Positions 36,757-46,392 of a stretch of DNA of 64,000 nucleotides are shown here, piece by piece; position 1 is the first letter of the stretch, and each line of letters opens with the position of its first letter. The position numbers and the translations under genes were made by a program. Origin of the DNA: Lachnospiraceae bacterium C7 (GTDB taxonomy: Bacteria; Bacillota; Clostridia; Lachnospirales; Lachnospiraceae); contig FOPE01000010.1 of NCBI GenBank assembly GCA_900113385.1, forward strand, positions 1-64,000, read 5' to 3'. The notes beneath the pieces are model-generated. The model did no database searches. It had not been told where the DNA came from and saw only the letters and a list, made by a program, of their open reading frames with translations.

Positions 36757-38142
36757 GTGGCAAAAAAGAAAAAAATCGTAAAATATAAAAAACCAAAAGA
36801 AATAAATATAGGAATAATTATTTTTGCTGTAGTTTTGATTTATATGTTGATTAAATTAATTACATATTTTTCGTCAAAGCCAGTAGCTGTATACGAAGTA
36901 CAACAAGGCACTATATCTAATAATAAAGTTTATAGGGGACTTATTATACGAGATGAAAAAGTAGTAAAAGCTAACAAAAGTGGTTATGTAAATTATTATG
37001 CAAAAAATGGTTCGAAAGTGTCTGTAACTGATAATGTTTATTCAGTTGATACAGATGGTGGTTTATCTAAGAAGATTTCTAAGGTTACGGAAAATGCAGA
37101 TAGCTTAACTAGTTCAGATATTTCAAATATTTCAACAGATGTTGATGGTTTTGTCTCAGCATATACTGCTGAAAATTTCCAAGACGTAGATTCTTTTAGA
37201 ACCGAGCTTTCTTCAGAACTAACACAGATACTTGGAGCAAACGCTTTAGGAAAATTAGTAAAGGATGTAGAAAAAGCCGCATCAAACAACACTTTTTTCC
37301 TTATGAATGCTGAAACTCCTGGAGTTATTATGTATTCAATTGATGGTTATGAAAATAAAAATATTGACGATTTTTCACCTTCGTGGTTTGATTCTTCAAA
37401 ATATAATAAGGCAGTATTCTCTTCTTGCAAGAAAGTAAAGAAGGGTGATCCTGTTTACAAGCTAGTTACAGAAGATGCATGGGATGTTGTTATCTCAATC
37501 AACTCTAAAACAGCTCAAAACTTAAAAAACACTCAATCAGTAAAAGTTAGATTTTGTAAGGATAATAAAACCTCGATTGCTCAATGCTCAATTATTTCAA
37601 AGAAGCATAACAAGTACTACTTAAAATTAAGCTTTACTGATTCGATGATAAGATATGCATCAGACAGGTTCTTAGATATAGAGCTTTTAAACGGTGGAAA
37701 TGGTGGACTTAAAATACCTACATCGTCTTTGACATCTAAAAATGTATATTGTATTCCTAAGAAATTTTTCTTTGCTGAAAAGAATAATGGCAAACTTGGA
37801 ATAACATTAGAACATACTGACAAAAAATTAGAGTATATCAAGCCCAATATCATTTTTTCAGATGACTCTAATTATTATATATCAAAAAAAGGTATAAAAA
37901 CAGGTGATATAGTTGTTGATAATGATTCACAAGAGACGTGTAATGTCAACGAAAAACTCACTAAATTAGATGGTGTATATTGCATAAATAAGGGTTATGC
38001 AGTGTTTAAACCTATAAAAATTATTGTAAAGAATCAAGACTATGTAATTGCTGAAAAGCTAGATTCTTACAGTATAACTTTGTATGATCACATCGCCTTA
38101 GATGGTGATTCTACTAAGGAAAATGAAATAGTCACAAAATAA
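36757..38142 (+). CDS. HlyD-like membrane-anchored protein
   Basis: 461 residues. A basic N-terminus and one membrane helix (about residues 20-40) are followed by an extracytoplasmic part. YEVQQGTISNNKVYRGLIIRDEKVVKANKSGYV near residue 46 resembles the barrel-sandwich start of HlyD/RND adaptor proteins. No transporter gene is adjacent, and a similar protein precedes ylmE-sepF in many clostridia, so a role in the division cluster is likely but not known. The start is a GTG with GAGG eight bases upstream. Confidence 0.75.
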   Translation: MAKKKKIVKYKKPKEINIGIIIFAVVLIYMLIKLITYFSSKPVAVYEVQQGTISNNKVYRGLIIRDEKVVKANKSGYVNYYAKNGSKVSVTDNVYSVDTDGGLSKKISKVTENADSLTSSDISNISTDVDGFVSAYTAENFQDVDSFRTELSSELTQILGANALGKLVKDVEKAASNNTFFLMNAETPGVIMYSIDGYENKNIDDFSPSWFDSSKYNKAVFSSCKKVKKGDPVYKLVTEDAWDVVISINSKTAQNLKNTQSVKVRFCKDNKTSIAQCSIISKKHNKYYLKLSFTDSMIRYASDRFLDIELLNGGNGGLKIPTSSLTSKNVYCIPKKFFFAEKNNGKLGITLEHTDKKLEYIKPNIIFSDDSNYYISKKGIKTGDIVVDNDSQETCNVNEKLTKLDGVYCINKGYAVFKPIKIIVKNQDYVIAEKLDSYSITLYDHIALDGDSTKENEIVTK

Positions 38143-38164
38143 AAGGGAGGAGTACTAATAATTA

Positions 38165-38857
38165 ATGTTACAAAGAAATTTGGAAGAAGTTCAAGAGAAA
38201 ATCCAAGAGGCATGCAAACGTGCTGGCAGAGATCCTAAGGAAGTGACCCTTATTGCTGTTAGCAAGACTAAACCAGTAGAAATGCTTCAGACAGTTTATG
38301 ACTGTGGAACTCGAGACTTCGGTGAGAACAAAGTCCAGGAAATGTGTGGAAAGATGGAGAATTTACCAAAAGATATTAATTGGCATATGATAGGTCATTT
38401 ACAGACTAACAAAGTCAAATATATCATTGGAAAGACTAAATTAATTCATTCAGTGGATAGCGTTCATTTAGCTAAAGAAATAAGTAAACAAGCAGTAAAA
38501 CATAATGTTTCTGCAGACATCTTAATTGAGGTTAATATAGCTCAAGAAGAGACAAAATTTGGTATTAATGTCGATGAAACATTAAAAATGGTGAAAGAAA
38601 TAGCAGTTATGCCTAATATAAAAATTAAAGGCTTAATGACTATTGCACCATATGTTACAAACCCTGAAGATAATCGCCAATATTTTAGGGGAATTAAGCA
38701 ATTAGCAGTTGACATAAATAACCAAAACATAGATAATGTAAGTATGGATACATTATCCATGGGTATGACTGGTGATTACGAGGTTGCTGTCGAAGAGGGC
38801 GCTACACTTGTAAGAGTCGGTACAGGTATTTTTGGCGAAAGAAACTATAAAAAATAG
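38165..38857 (+). CDS. ylmE: YggS/YlmE-type PLP homeostasis protein
   Basis: 230 residues, PLP-binding alanine racemase-type barrel with no racemase domain. VTLIAVSKTKPVEM carries the PLP lysine near residue 36; HMIGHLQTNKVK and the final SMGMTGDYEVAVEEGATLVRVGTGIFG are diagnostic. It maintains PLP balance in the cytoplasm. It precedes sepF, the normal Gram-positive arrangement. Confidence 0.94.
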   Translation: MLQRNLEEVQEKIQEACKRAGRDPKEVTLIAVSKTKPVEMLQTVYDCGTRDFGENKVQEMCGKMENLPKDINWHMIGHLQTNKVKYIIGKTKLIHSVDSVHLAKEISKQAVKHNVSADILIEVNIAQEETKFGINVDETLKMVKEIAVMPNIKIKGLMTIAPYVTNPEDNRQYFRGIKQLAVDINNQNIDNVSMDTLSMGMTGDYEVAVEEGATLVRVGTGIFGERNYKK

Positions 38858-38869
38858 GAGTGCTGAAAA

Positions 38870-39421
38870 ATGAGCTTTGTAGATAAGGTTTTAAACGTTA
38901 TGAGATTAAATGACGAAGATGAATATGATGATGATTTCACAACAGGAATCGATGATGAAGTATATGATGAAGAAGAGGATGAGGCTTCATTAGAGGAAAC
39001 AAGTCATCGTTTATCTCGTCCAGAGAGAAAGACTGAAAAAGAAGAGGATAGAGGATCTTTCCGTGATAGTAAGTCTTCGAAATCGACACCAAAGATTACA
39101 CCAATTAGTAGAGCTTCAAGAAAGCAGGGGACAGGAATGGAAGTTTGTGTTATTAAGCCAACATCAATGGATGATGCAAGAGAAATTACAGAGACACTTT
39201 TAAGTGATCGCACAGTAGTGCTAAACGTAGAAGGACTAGATGTTGATGTTGCACAGAGAATTATTGATTTCTCTTCTGGATCATGTTATGCAATTAACGG
39301 AAATTTACAGAAGATTTCTAGCTATATCTTCATTGTAACACCAGCTAATGTAGATATTTCTGGTGATTTCCAACAGAATATTATGGATGCATTTCATTTA
39401 CCAGAGTATTCAGAGAACTAG
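38870..39421 (+). CDS. sepF: Cell division protein SepF
   Basis: 183 residues. An N-terminal amphipathic membrane-targeting helix (MSFVDKVLNVMRLN), an acidic then mixed-charge linker (about residues 15-90), and the C-terminal SepF core that starts near VCVIKPTSMDDAREI and contains VVLNVEGLDVDVAQRIIDFSSGSCYAINGN. It anchors FtsZ to the membrane. TAGGAG precedes the ATG. Confidence 0.96.
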   Translation: MSFVDKVLNVMRLNDEDEYDDDFTTGIDDEVYDEEEDEASLEETSHRLSRPERKTEKEEDRGSFRDSKSSKSTPKITPISRASRKQGTGMEVCVIKPTSMDDAREITETLLSDRTVVLNVEGLDVDVAQRIIDFSSGSCYAINGNLQKISSYIFIVTPANVDISGDFQQNIMDAFHLPEYSEN

Positions 39422-39435
39422 AACTAAATAATACT

Positions 39436-40203
39436 ATGAATAAAGAAGAACTTTGCAAAAAAAGGTTATTAGATTTAGGAAAATCAGCTAATTATAAAAA
39501 TATAGTTATGTTTAGTGATTTTCTAAATCTTAATGAGCAAAGCATATTTTATGCCATCGAAAAAGAGCTTGGTTGCAAATACCAGCTCTTTGGTGGTTAT
39601 GAGCAAGCTGAGCGTCAGATGATAGCATTTATCCCTGATGCTCTTTATTATGAATGGGAATTTCCTATTTCGTGTTTAGAGTGCTCCATTAAGGATACTC
39701 GTTATTCGGAAAATCTTACTCATAGGGATGTGCTTGGCGCATTGATGCATTTAGGAATAGAACGTAGCGTTTTAGGTGATATAGTTTTTGACCATAGTTA
39801 CGAAGATAAGATGGTTTTTTATATTTTTTGTGACGATACAATGGCAGATTATATATGCGATAATTTATTTAATATCAAACACACAAACGTTAACCTTACA
39901 AAAGCATCAGCTGAAACCATTAAAAATGTTAAAATTAATTTTAAAGAGCGCAACGAATTAATAGCATCAAATCGAATTGACGCTCTAATAGCAAAAGCAT
40001 ATAGAATTTCTCGTGCAGATGCTCAAAAATTAATCACATCTGAGAAGGTATTTGTAAATGGAAAGCAAATATTAAGTTATAGTTATTCAACAAAATCAGA
40101 TGATATAATTTCTGTTCGAGGACAAGGAAGATTTAAAGTCTTTTTTAGTGATGAATTATCAAAAAAAGGAAAGATAAAGGTTCGCTTGAATTTTTATATA
40201 TAA
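39436..40203 (+). CDS. ylmH: YlmH-type S4-domain RNA-binding protein
   Basis: 255 residues. The C-terminal S4 domain starts near residue 178 (SNRIDALIAKAYRISRADAQKLITSEKVFVNG). The upstream part matches the YlmH fold. In Bacillus this protein binds stalled ribosomal complexes and acts in ribosome quality control; the gene always travels with sepF. The ribosome site is weak. Confidence 0.92.
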   Translation: MNKEELCKKRLLDLGKSANYKNIVMFSDFLNLNEQSIFYAIEKELGCKYQLFGGYEQAERQMIAFIPDALYYEWEFPISCLECSIKDTRYSENLTHRDVLGALMHLGIERSVLGDIVFDHSYEDKMVFYIFCDDTMADYICDNLFNIKHTNVNLTKASAETIKNVKINFKERNELIASNRIDALIAKAYRISRADAQKLITSEKVFVNGKQILSYSYSTKSDDIISVRGQGRFKVFFSDELSKKGKIKVRLNFYI

Positions 40204-40225
40204 TAATGAAGTGGTAGGAATAAGA

Positions 40226-41056
40226 ATGAACAATACAAATAACGACATAACAACTGAAGAAATTGTAAGTAGCAATACAGCAATGGAAGAAAATGAAAGC
40301 AATGATACAACAATTGGAGAAAATGTAAGCAACAATACTGAAATCAAAGAAAATACAAGCAATAATTTAACAACTAAAGAAGGTACAAACAACAATAAAG
40401 CAATCGAAGAAAGTGCATGTATCAAAGAATCAAATGATTCAAAAAATAATTTGAATTCAGAAGTTTATTCCAAAAAATCAAAACCACTTTCTAACGTTAA
40501 AGCTTTATTAATGATTTTGGTGTTAGTTATTGTTGATCAGGTGTCAAAATTATTTGTATTAAGTTGTTTAAAAGGTAAAGAGCCTATCAAACTGTTAGGT
40601 GATAATTTCGAATTTATGTACTTAGAAAATCGAAGTGCTGCTTTTGGAGTAGATCCAGTTTCATTATTCCAAAGCATTTTTAAACCTGATTATTTTTATA
40701 AAAATCCTTTAGCTTTTGAAAATACTAAATTTGTTTTTTTTGTATTTTTTACTGTAGTTATTGTAGGTTTAATTGTATATTTTATGCTTAACTTACCTGA
40801 AAACAGCAGATATAACTTTATAAAAATAGTATTTTCATTGATTGTAGCCGGTGCGATTGGCAATTTTATAGATAGAGTTTTTAGAAAATTTGTTGTAGAT
40901 TTTCTTTACTTTAAGACTATAAATTTCCCAGTTTTTAATATTGCAGATATATTTATAACAGTTGGAGCAATTGTTTTGTGTATTCTATTTTTGTTTTATC
41001 ATTCTGAAGAAGAATTAGGAAAAATTTTTACTTTAAAGCGAAAAAAGTTAAAATAA
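40226..41056 (+). CDS. lspA: Signal peptidase II with a repetitive N-terminal extension
   Basis: 276 residues against about 150-170 for ordinary LspA. The enzyme part starts near residue 91 with four membrane helices and both catalytic aspartates: GNFIDRVF and FNIADIFITVG. It removes signal peptides from prolipoproteins, and two lipoproteins are encoded in this window. Residues 1-90 are a hydrophilic, Asn/Thr/Glu-rich stretch built from 10-residue repeats. I start at the ATG at 40226 (TAGGAA upstream); a GTG at 40211 is possible. Confidence 0.93.
   Translation: MNNTNNDITTEEIVSSNTAMEENESNDTTIGENVSNNTEIKENTSNNLTTKEGTNNNKAIEESACIKESNDSKNNLNSEVYSKKSKPLSNVKALLMILVLVIVDQVSKLFVLSCLKGKEPIKLLGDNFEFMYLENRSAAFGVDPVSLFQSIFKPDYFYKNPLAFENTKFVFFVFFTVVIVGLIVYFMLNLPENSRYNFIKIVFSLIVAGAIGNFIDRVFRKFVVDFLYFKTINFPVFNIADIFITVGAIVLCILFLFYHSEEELGKIFTLKRKKLK
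40256..40435 (+). repeat. 30-bp degenerate coding repeat in lspA
   Basis: Six successive 10-codon units in one register encode EEIVSSNTAM, EENESNDTTI, GENVSNNTEI, KENTSNNLTT, KEGTNNNKAI and a weaker sixth. The DNA shares GAAAATGTAAGCAACAATAC-like cores. The units lie before the first membrane helix. Confidence 0.85.
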
Positions 41057-41150
41057 AAAACTAAGTTAAAATAATATAATATAAATAAGTTAACATATAG
41101 CACAGTATATAGTATAAAATATATATAAAACCATTAGTTAGGAGAATTTC

Positions 41151-42080
41151 ATGTTACAAGAAGAAATTATAGTAGAAGAGAAGAGCGTTGGTCAAAGACT
41201 TGATAAGTTTTTGAATGAAAGATATTCTGATTTCACTAGATCTTTTATTCAAAAGGCTATTAAAAATGGCGATATTTCTGTAAACATGAAAGAGCCAAAA
41301 TCAAATTATAAGGTTAGACTAAATGATTCAATTATAGTAAACATTCCAGATCCAGTAGAGTTAGAGATTGAACCTGAGGATATTCCTTTAGATATTTTAT
41401 ACGAAGATGAGGATGTCTTAATTGTTAACAAACCAAAACAAATGGTGGTACATCCATCTGCAGGACATCAATCACATACTTTAGTTAATGCAATAATGTA
41501 TCATTGTAAAGATTCACTTAGTGGAATCAATGGAGTTATTCGCCCAGGCATTGTTCATAGAATCGATATGGACACTACAGGTTCACTTATAATTTGTAAA
41601 AACGATAAAAGTCATGTAGATATTGCATCACAAATAAAGGAACATAGTGCTAATCGTGTATATGTTGGTATTGTGTATGGCAATTTAAAAGATGATGAAG
41701 GTACAATTGAAGGTGCAATTGGTCGTCATCCAGTTGATAGGAAAAAAATGGCTATTAATGAAAAAAACGGTAAACCTGCCGTAACACATTACAAAGTTAT
41801 AGAGCGCTTTGGCAATTACACATATGTAAAATTTAAACTTGAAACTGGAAGAACTCATCAAATTAGAGTTCATATGGCAAGTATTGGACATCCATTGTTG
41901 GGTGATGAATTATATTCAAATAATAAAAAGAGTAAATTTAAGCATTTGCAAGGACAATGTTTGCATGCTCAAATAATAGGGTTTATTCATCCAACTTCAA
42001 AAAAATATGTTGAATTTTCTGCTCCGTTACCTGATTATTTTGAAAACCTCTTACAAGTCTTACGTAACCAAAACAAGTAA
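41151..42080 (+). CDS. rluD: RluA-family 23S rRNA pseudouridine synthase
   Basis: 309 residues. An N-terminal S4 domain (VGQRLDKFLNERYSDFTRSFIQKAI) and a catalytic domain with IVHRIDMDTTGSLIICKND, where the aspartate of HRID is the nucleophile, and TGRTHQIRVHMASIGHPLLGD. It follows lspA as in most bacteria. RluD (positions 1911/1915/1917) is the likely type by context, but RluA-family specificity is not certain. Notably the N3-methylation of pseudouridine 1915 is by RlmH, encoded at 9.7 kb. Confidence 0.9.
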   Translation: MLQEEIIVEEKSVGQRLDKFLNERYSDFTRSFIQKAIKNGDISVNMKEPKSNYKVRLNDSIIVNIPDPVELEIEPEDIPLDILYEDEDVLIVNKPKQMVVHPSAGHQSHTLVNAIMYHCKDSLSGINGVIRPGIVHRIDMDTTGSLIICKNDKSHVDIASQIKEHSANRVYVGIVYGNLKDDEGTIEGAIGRHPVDRKKMAINEKNGKPAVTHYKVIERFGNYTYVKFKLETGRTHQIRVHMASIGHPLLGDELYSNNKKSKFKHLQGQCLHAQIIGFIHPTSKKYVEFSAPLPDYFENLLQVLRNQNK

Positions 42081-42639
42081 GAGTAATAGTGCTTAGTGCA
42101 GATAATTAATTTATTTTTAATTATTAATTTAAAATATGAAAAAACTAAAAACCAGCTGAAAAAGCTGGTTTAAGAGTTCTGAAAAACTATTCGCAAAACA
42201 CAAGTTTAACGTAGAGTTAGTAATTTTTTAAACCAAACAGTACTTGAGTTTCTTTTTTTAGCTTTGTTGAATATTCTGACAATTAATTTTTAATTATGTA
42301 CTCTCTTGTTCTTACTCTCTTCATTTTTATCACTATTTTAATTCTTTGATTTTGCTTCATACTTTTTTCTTTTTTTAATATATTATTTCAACGACATTTT
42401 ATTCTCTTACTTTTCGTATTTGTATATTCATTCTCTAATTCATTATCTAATTAATTATCTATTCATAGTTATATCCATTATTTTATTTTATGTTTTTATT
42501 TATAAATTTATTTCATTGTTTCTTAATTTTATTGTTTCTTTGCTTCTTTGTTTATTTATTTGGCTTGTTTGTTCTAATTTTTAAGCGCTCTGTATTCGCT
42601 TTTTAGAAAGGCTAATGTACATTTATTGGCTTTAAACAA
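42081..42639. other. Gene-free AT-rich spacer
   Basis: No credible gene. A hairpin, AAACCAGCT (42150-42158) with AGCTGGTTT (42164-42172), lies about 70 bases after the pseudouridine synthase gene and may end its transcript, though the T-run is poor. From about 42300 to 42590 the plus strand is strikingly T- and C-rich and G-poor, with short TTATTTATT-like repeats. I see no origin, attachment site or RNA gene that I can name. Confidence 0.5.
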
Positions 42640-42707
42640 ATAAAAAACGAATCTACAGGCCCTTAATATTGATTAAATCTAAGTCTGTAGATCCGTTTTT
42701 TATTTTA
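42640..42707. terminator. Bidirectional terminator after the cytidylate-kinase-like gene
   Basis: AAAAAACG-ATCTACAG (42643-42658) pairs with CTGTAGAT-CGTTTTTT (42685-42702), with an A- or T-rich run on both sides. It ends the minus-strand kinase-like gene and would also stop any transcript from the left. Confidence 0.8.
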
Positions 42708-42828
42708 AATTTAATTAATTGGTTATTTATTAGTTAATTGATTGTTATTGGTTAATTGTTAGTTATTATTTACTATATATTTCATATGTTTTTCAAGTAC
42801 ATTTATTGTTTTTACAAAGCAAATTCAA

Positions 42829-43452
42829 CTATTTCATACGTTTTCTATATTCCAAAATTATATCAACGCAATCATCTGTAGATATTTTACTTGTGTTTAA
42901 GGACAAATCATAGCTACGTGATTCTCCCCATTTTTTTGAGGTATAATAATTGTAATAACTTGCACGTTGTTTATCTTGTTTTTGAATTGTATCTTTAGCT
43001 TTATGTTCTGAAATATCAAGCATTTGGCTTACTCGTTTGATTCTATCATCCAAATTAGCATGAATAAATATAGAAAGCAAATTAGGATCTTCTTCAAGTG
43101 CATAATCAGCGCAACGTCCAACGATTACACATGATTCTTGACTTGCAATCTTTTTAATAGCATCAAATTGAGCCAAAAAAATCTTATGATTTAGTGGCAT
43201 ATCAAGAAATGGTGCTGCAGAATAATTCATTGATGAATATGTATCCATTACTAATGAGTACAAAAAGCTATTTGTTGGTCTTTCGTCATGATTTTCGAAA
43301 ATTTCTTCACAAAAACCTGAGTCTTTTGCAGCTTTTCTAAGCAATTCCTTATCATATATTTTGATTCCTAATCTTTCAGCAAGTTTTTCACCTACTTCTT
43401 TACCCTTGCTTCCAAATTCTCTTCCTATTGTATAAATTTCTCTTTCACCCAT
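42829..43452 (-). CDS. Cytidylate kinase-like family protein
   Basis: 207 residues. The glycine-rich N-terminus (YTIGREFGSKGKEVGEKLAERLGIKIYD) takes the place of a P-loop. VIVGRCADYALEE near residue 110 matches the cytidylate_kin_2 family. Real substrates of these clostridial proteins are not known. I start at the ATG at 43452, preceded by GGAGG; the frame continues to 43530 without support. It is monocistronic. Confidence 0.82.
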   Translation of the reverse strand: MGEREIYTIGREFGSKGKEVGEKLAERLGIKIYDKELLRKAAKDSGFCEEIFENHDERPTNSFLYSLVMDTYSSMNYSAAPFLDMPLNHKIFLAQFDAIKKIASQESCVIVGRCADYALEEDPNLLSIFIHANLDDRIKRVSQMLDISEHKAKDTIQKQDKQRASYYNYYTSKKWGESRSYDLSLNTSKISTDDCVDIILEYRKRMK

Positions 43453-43942
43453 AATTTTATGCCTCCATTCTATATAATAAAACTGGCTTTTTATAGTTAT
43501 ATTATACAATATAATTGCTATTTTTTCCATTGTTTTCTGTAAGTTTTTTATAATTGAATTATATTTCAGAATAATGTATGCGATTATGTTTTTGGAGTTA
43601 TTTTCGGGATATATAACTGATAATTATATGCAATATCTGATATTACTGTATGATATATTACAATATTTACACTTGAATGAATAGTATAACATATCAGTTA
43701 CTTCTCTCATTATTTTCTGCATAATAAAGAAATAGTCTGCTTTATTACTAGTTTTACATGTAGAGAAGTTAGTAAAGCAGACTATTGTTGCTTGATTCTG
43801 AATACGGATTCTATTCTAATGAATGGTCAGAATACAATTTATTAAACATATAAAATATCGGAATGTTTGGTTGAAATCCTTTATCTAGAAATCATACATT
43901 AGTTAATTAGTTAATTAATTATTTATTTATTTAATTATTTAT
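43453..43942. other. Spacer between dtd and the kinase-like gene
   Basis: No gene seen. Next to dtd (43895-43945) it is a simple run of TTAATTAATTATTTA-like sequence. A long hairpin lies at 43731-43786 and is listed separately. TATAAT-like boxes before the kinase gene are too many to choose from. Confidence 0.5.
43722..43786 (-). terminator. Hairpin, probable terminator of dtd
   Basis: AATAGTCTGCTTTA (43731-43744) pairs perfectly with TAAAGCAGACTATT (43773-43786), a 14-bp stem that can extend. On the minus strand it is followed by TCTTTATTAT. It lies about 155 bases after the dtd stop. Confidence 0.55.
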
Positions 43943-44416
43943 TTAATTGATTGCCAAATCATTAGAATCAAGAATAACTGTAAATGGGCCATCATTTTCG
44001 ACACTAATTTGCATATCTGCACCAAAAATGCCTGTTTCTACAGCTTTTATAGAGCCATTTTCCTTCATCACTTTTTTGCATTCTGAAATAATATACTCAT
44101 ACATGCTATTTGCTGCATCAGGTGATTCGCTATCTGTAAAAGATGGTCTATTACCTTTTCGACAGTTTGCATATAAAGTAAATTGCGAAATTAGAAGTAA
44201 TCCGCCGTTAATATCTTGTACAGAAAGGTTGATTTTTTCGTTTTCATCTTCAAAAATACGCATATTTACGAGTTTTTGTATCATTTTATCGGCAATTTTT
44301 TTGTCGTCACCTTTTCCAACACCTATAAAAACACATAATCCCTTTTCAATTTGTCCTGTAATTTCATTATTAACTTCACATTTTGCTGCATTTGTTCTTT
44401 GAATTACAAATTTCAT
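43943..44416 (-). CDS. dtd: D-aminoacyl-tRNA deacylase
   Basis: 157 residues. It hydrolyses D-amino acids wrongly attached to tRNA. The two family motifs are present: LLISQFTLYA near residue 75 and NDGPFTVILDS near 139, the latter a variant of the Gly-cisPro loop (NxGPxT). AGGAG lies before the ATG. It is monocistronic between the pel operon terminator and an AT-rich spacer. Confidence 0.95.
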   Translation of the reverse strand: MKFVIQRTNAAKCEVNNEITGQIEKGLCVFIGVGKGDDKKIADKMIQKLVNMRIFEDENEKINLSVQDINGGLLLISQFTLYANCRKGNRPSFTDSESPDAANSMYEYIISECKKVMKENGSIKAVETGIFGADMQISVENDGPFTVILDSNDLAIN

Positions 44417-44520
44417 CTTGCTTATCTCCTATTTCTTTGATTTATAGTTGTGTTTATTGAATAAGTTGTATTCAATGAATAATTTTACATGTAATTTAAA
44501 GGTTTGACAAGGTATTTGGC

Positions 44521-44567
44521 AATAAAAAGACATACATCTATATGAATACTCAAATAAATGTATGTCT
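44521..44567 (-). terminator. Terminator of the pel operon
   Basis: AGACATACAT (44528-44537) pairs with ATGTATGTCT (44558-44567). On the minus strand the stem is followed by TTTTTATT, about 30 bases after the pelG stop. Confidence 0.85.
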
Positions 44568-44595
44568 AGTTTAATAAATTTTAATTTGTAGTAGT

Positions 44596-46320
44596 TTATT
44601 TTTTGCTAGTATCAGATTCTACTTTATTAACCTGTTGTTTATTAACTTCAGCTTCGTTTTTCTTTATTAAAGCTTGGTTATCACCTTTTTTATCAATGAT
44701 ATTATTATAAAGAGCATCTTCTTCTTTTTGCTTCTTGTGTTTACGATGATTAATTGTCTCATAAATTTTTCTATCTGAACGATCTGTTAAATCGTACATA
44801 AAGCCAGCTAAATGTGTGAAAACACCAATGTGATCCTGTAATACTAATGGTTGTCTACTCAAAATGTTGTATGAAAGACGATTTGTAAACTTAGTTAATT
44901 TCTTTAAACAAATTACAAAATATACCATAGAACCAATTGTAAATGCAAATCCATAATATTTTGCATCTAATTGCATTGAAAGTACACATCCAATAATTGT
45001 TACTACAGCAAAAGCAACTGATGATATTGCTGCGCTTTTATAATCTGTAAAATATAAAAGCATAAGCATAAGTATATTTCCTACTGCATAAATTCCGTAA
45101 CCGACACATAAAACTCTGAAATAGCCACCCATTAAGGCGTTAAAACCTAATGGCAATCTATTTAAAATAATAAGTCCAATTGAAATCATTACAACTGTTA
45201 CGTAAAACTGTCTCTTAGCTGTATATCCAATCTCACGTTCCATTACAGTTAACATTTCTTTTTCTGCTTCTTCTATATCTTTGATTGAACCTTTTCCATT
45301 AAATAAGTCATAAAAATGTCTATATTTAGGATAAAAGTTTACCTCAACAGAGGCTACAAAGTTGATAGTTGTAACTAAAATAGTAAGGAAAGCAAATAAT
45401 GCAGGAACATCGTGTTCAGGCGCTGCATAATAAAGTCCCTGGACATGCTGTCCAATCTTTCCAAACCAAGCTATTACTAAGTGTGAAAATAAACCAATGT
45501 TTGTAAAAAGACCAATAATTGCCAACGTTCTAAATTCATCAAACCATTTTAAGAAATCAAATGACCCTTGATCTTGTTTTAAACGTTCTATTTTCAACTC
45601 TTGTTTTGTTAATTTCACGCCATTTCTATATAGACGTATAGGTTTTCTTTTTCTCATTTTCTCAGGTGCTTTTGTTGGAAAATATTCGTATAATAAGAAT
45701 AAACTCATACACATCATAATTCCATAGCCAACACAAATACTAACAAGCAATACTTCTAAAGATATGCCTATAAATGCACCACAAATAGCAGCTATCATAA
45801 ATGAAGCGAAGGCAGCAATAGCATAAGCTATTAAAATACCTTTATATCGTTTAATTGCTGTCATATAATTCATTTCCGTCCAAACTACTAAAAGCTCTTC
45901 GAAAAGAATAAAATTTAAAACTGCCTGAGTTGCTGTAATTCCTGCAAATGCAAGGAATATAGCATATAAAACACCGCCTACAGGCAATAATATACAACAT
46001 GTTCCCTCTAATGAAGGTAGCACCTTGTCTGTTTGTTGTGAATATAATTTGTCTGCAATGTATCTTGTTGAAACCATTGAAGTTGCGCTTGTTATCAACA
46101 ATGATGCAAACAAAGAATACGTTACCATACTGATGAAAAGTTCCTTCGAGTGTTGATCTAGGTGATAATATGAACCAACCCAGTTAACACCAAGAAGGAA
46201 TAAAAATCCTAGCAACATAGGACCTGTGGTAATCACTCCAGTATATCCGTATGCTTTCATTTTAGCTAGCATACCTTTTTCATTGAATAATTTTTTTAAT
46301 TCAAAGCCTATTCCAGCCAC
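44596..46320 (-). CDS. pelG: PelG-type exopolysaccharide exporter
   Basis: 574 residues. It begins MAGIGFELKKLFNEKG, the hallmark N-terminus of PelG, and has about 12 membrane helices of the polysaccharide transporter (MATE/Wzx-like) fold. A charged tail of about 70 residues ends the protein. PelG is thought to carry the growing polymer across the membrane together with PelD, PelE and PelF. The start is GTG with AGGAG eight bases upstream. It is the last gene of the operon, 72 bases after pelF. Confidence 0.92.
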   Translation of the reverse strand: MAGIGFELKKLFNEKGMLAKMKAYGYTGVITTGPMLLGFLFLLGVNWVGSYYHLDQHSKELFISMVTYSLFASLLITSATSMVSTRYIADKLYSQQTDKVLPSLEGTCCILLPVGGVLYAIFLAFAGITATQAVLNFILFEELLVVWTEMNYMTAIKRYKGILIAYAIAAFASFMIAAICGAFIGISLEVLLVSICVGYGIMMCMSLFLLYEYFPTKAPEKMRKRKPIRLYRNGVKLTKQELKIERLKQDQGSFDFLKWFDEFRTLAIIGLFTNIGLFSHLVIAWFGKIGQHVQGLYYAAPEHDVPALFAFLTILVTTINFVASVEVNFYPKYRHFYDLFNGKGSIKDIEEAEKEMLTVMEREIGYTAKRQFYVTVVMISIGLIILNRLPLGFNALMGGYFRVLCVGYGIYAVGNILMLMLLYFTDYKSAAISSVAFAVVTIIGCVLSMQLDAKYYGFAFTIGSMVYFVICLKKLTKFTNRLSYNILSRQPLVLQDHIGVFTHLAGFMYDLTDRSDRKIYETINHRKHKKQKEEDALYNNIIDKKGDNQALIKKNEAEVNKQQVNKVESDTSKK

Positions 46321-46392
46321 TTGACTTACTCCTTTAACATATATAATTTACTATTATCAATCTTATAATATAAGATATATTATTCTGACTTT

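Noticed and set aside
36558-36788. Plus-strand frame spanning the P-loop gene end and the HlyD-like gene start
   Set aside because: It runs through an intrinsic terminator and out of frame with both better supported genes; it has no family-like sequence.
40256-40435. CRISPR array or intergenic repeat
   Set aside because: The 30-base units are degenerate, have no spacers and stay in frame within the lspA coding sequence.
43947-44402. 151-codon plus-strand frame
   Set aside because: It is the antisense shadow of dtd, whose conserved motifs on the minus strand are unmistakable.
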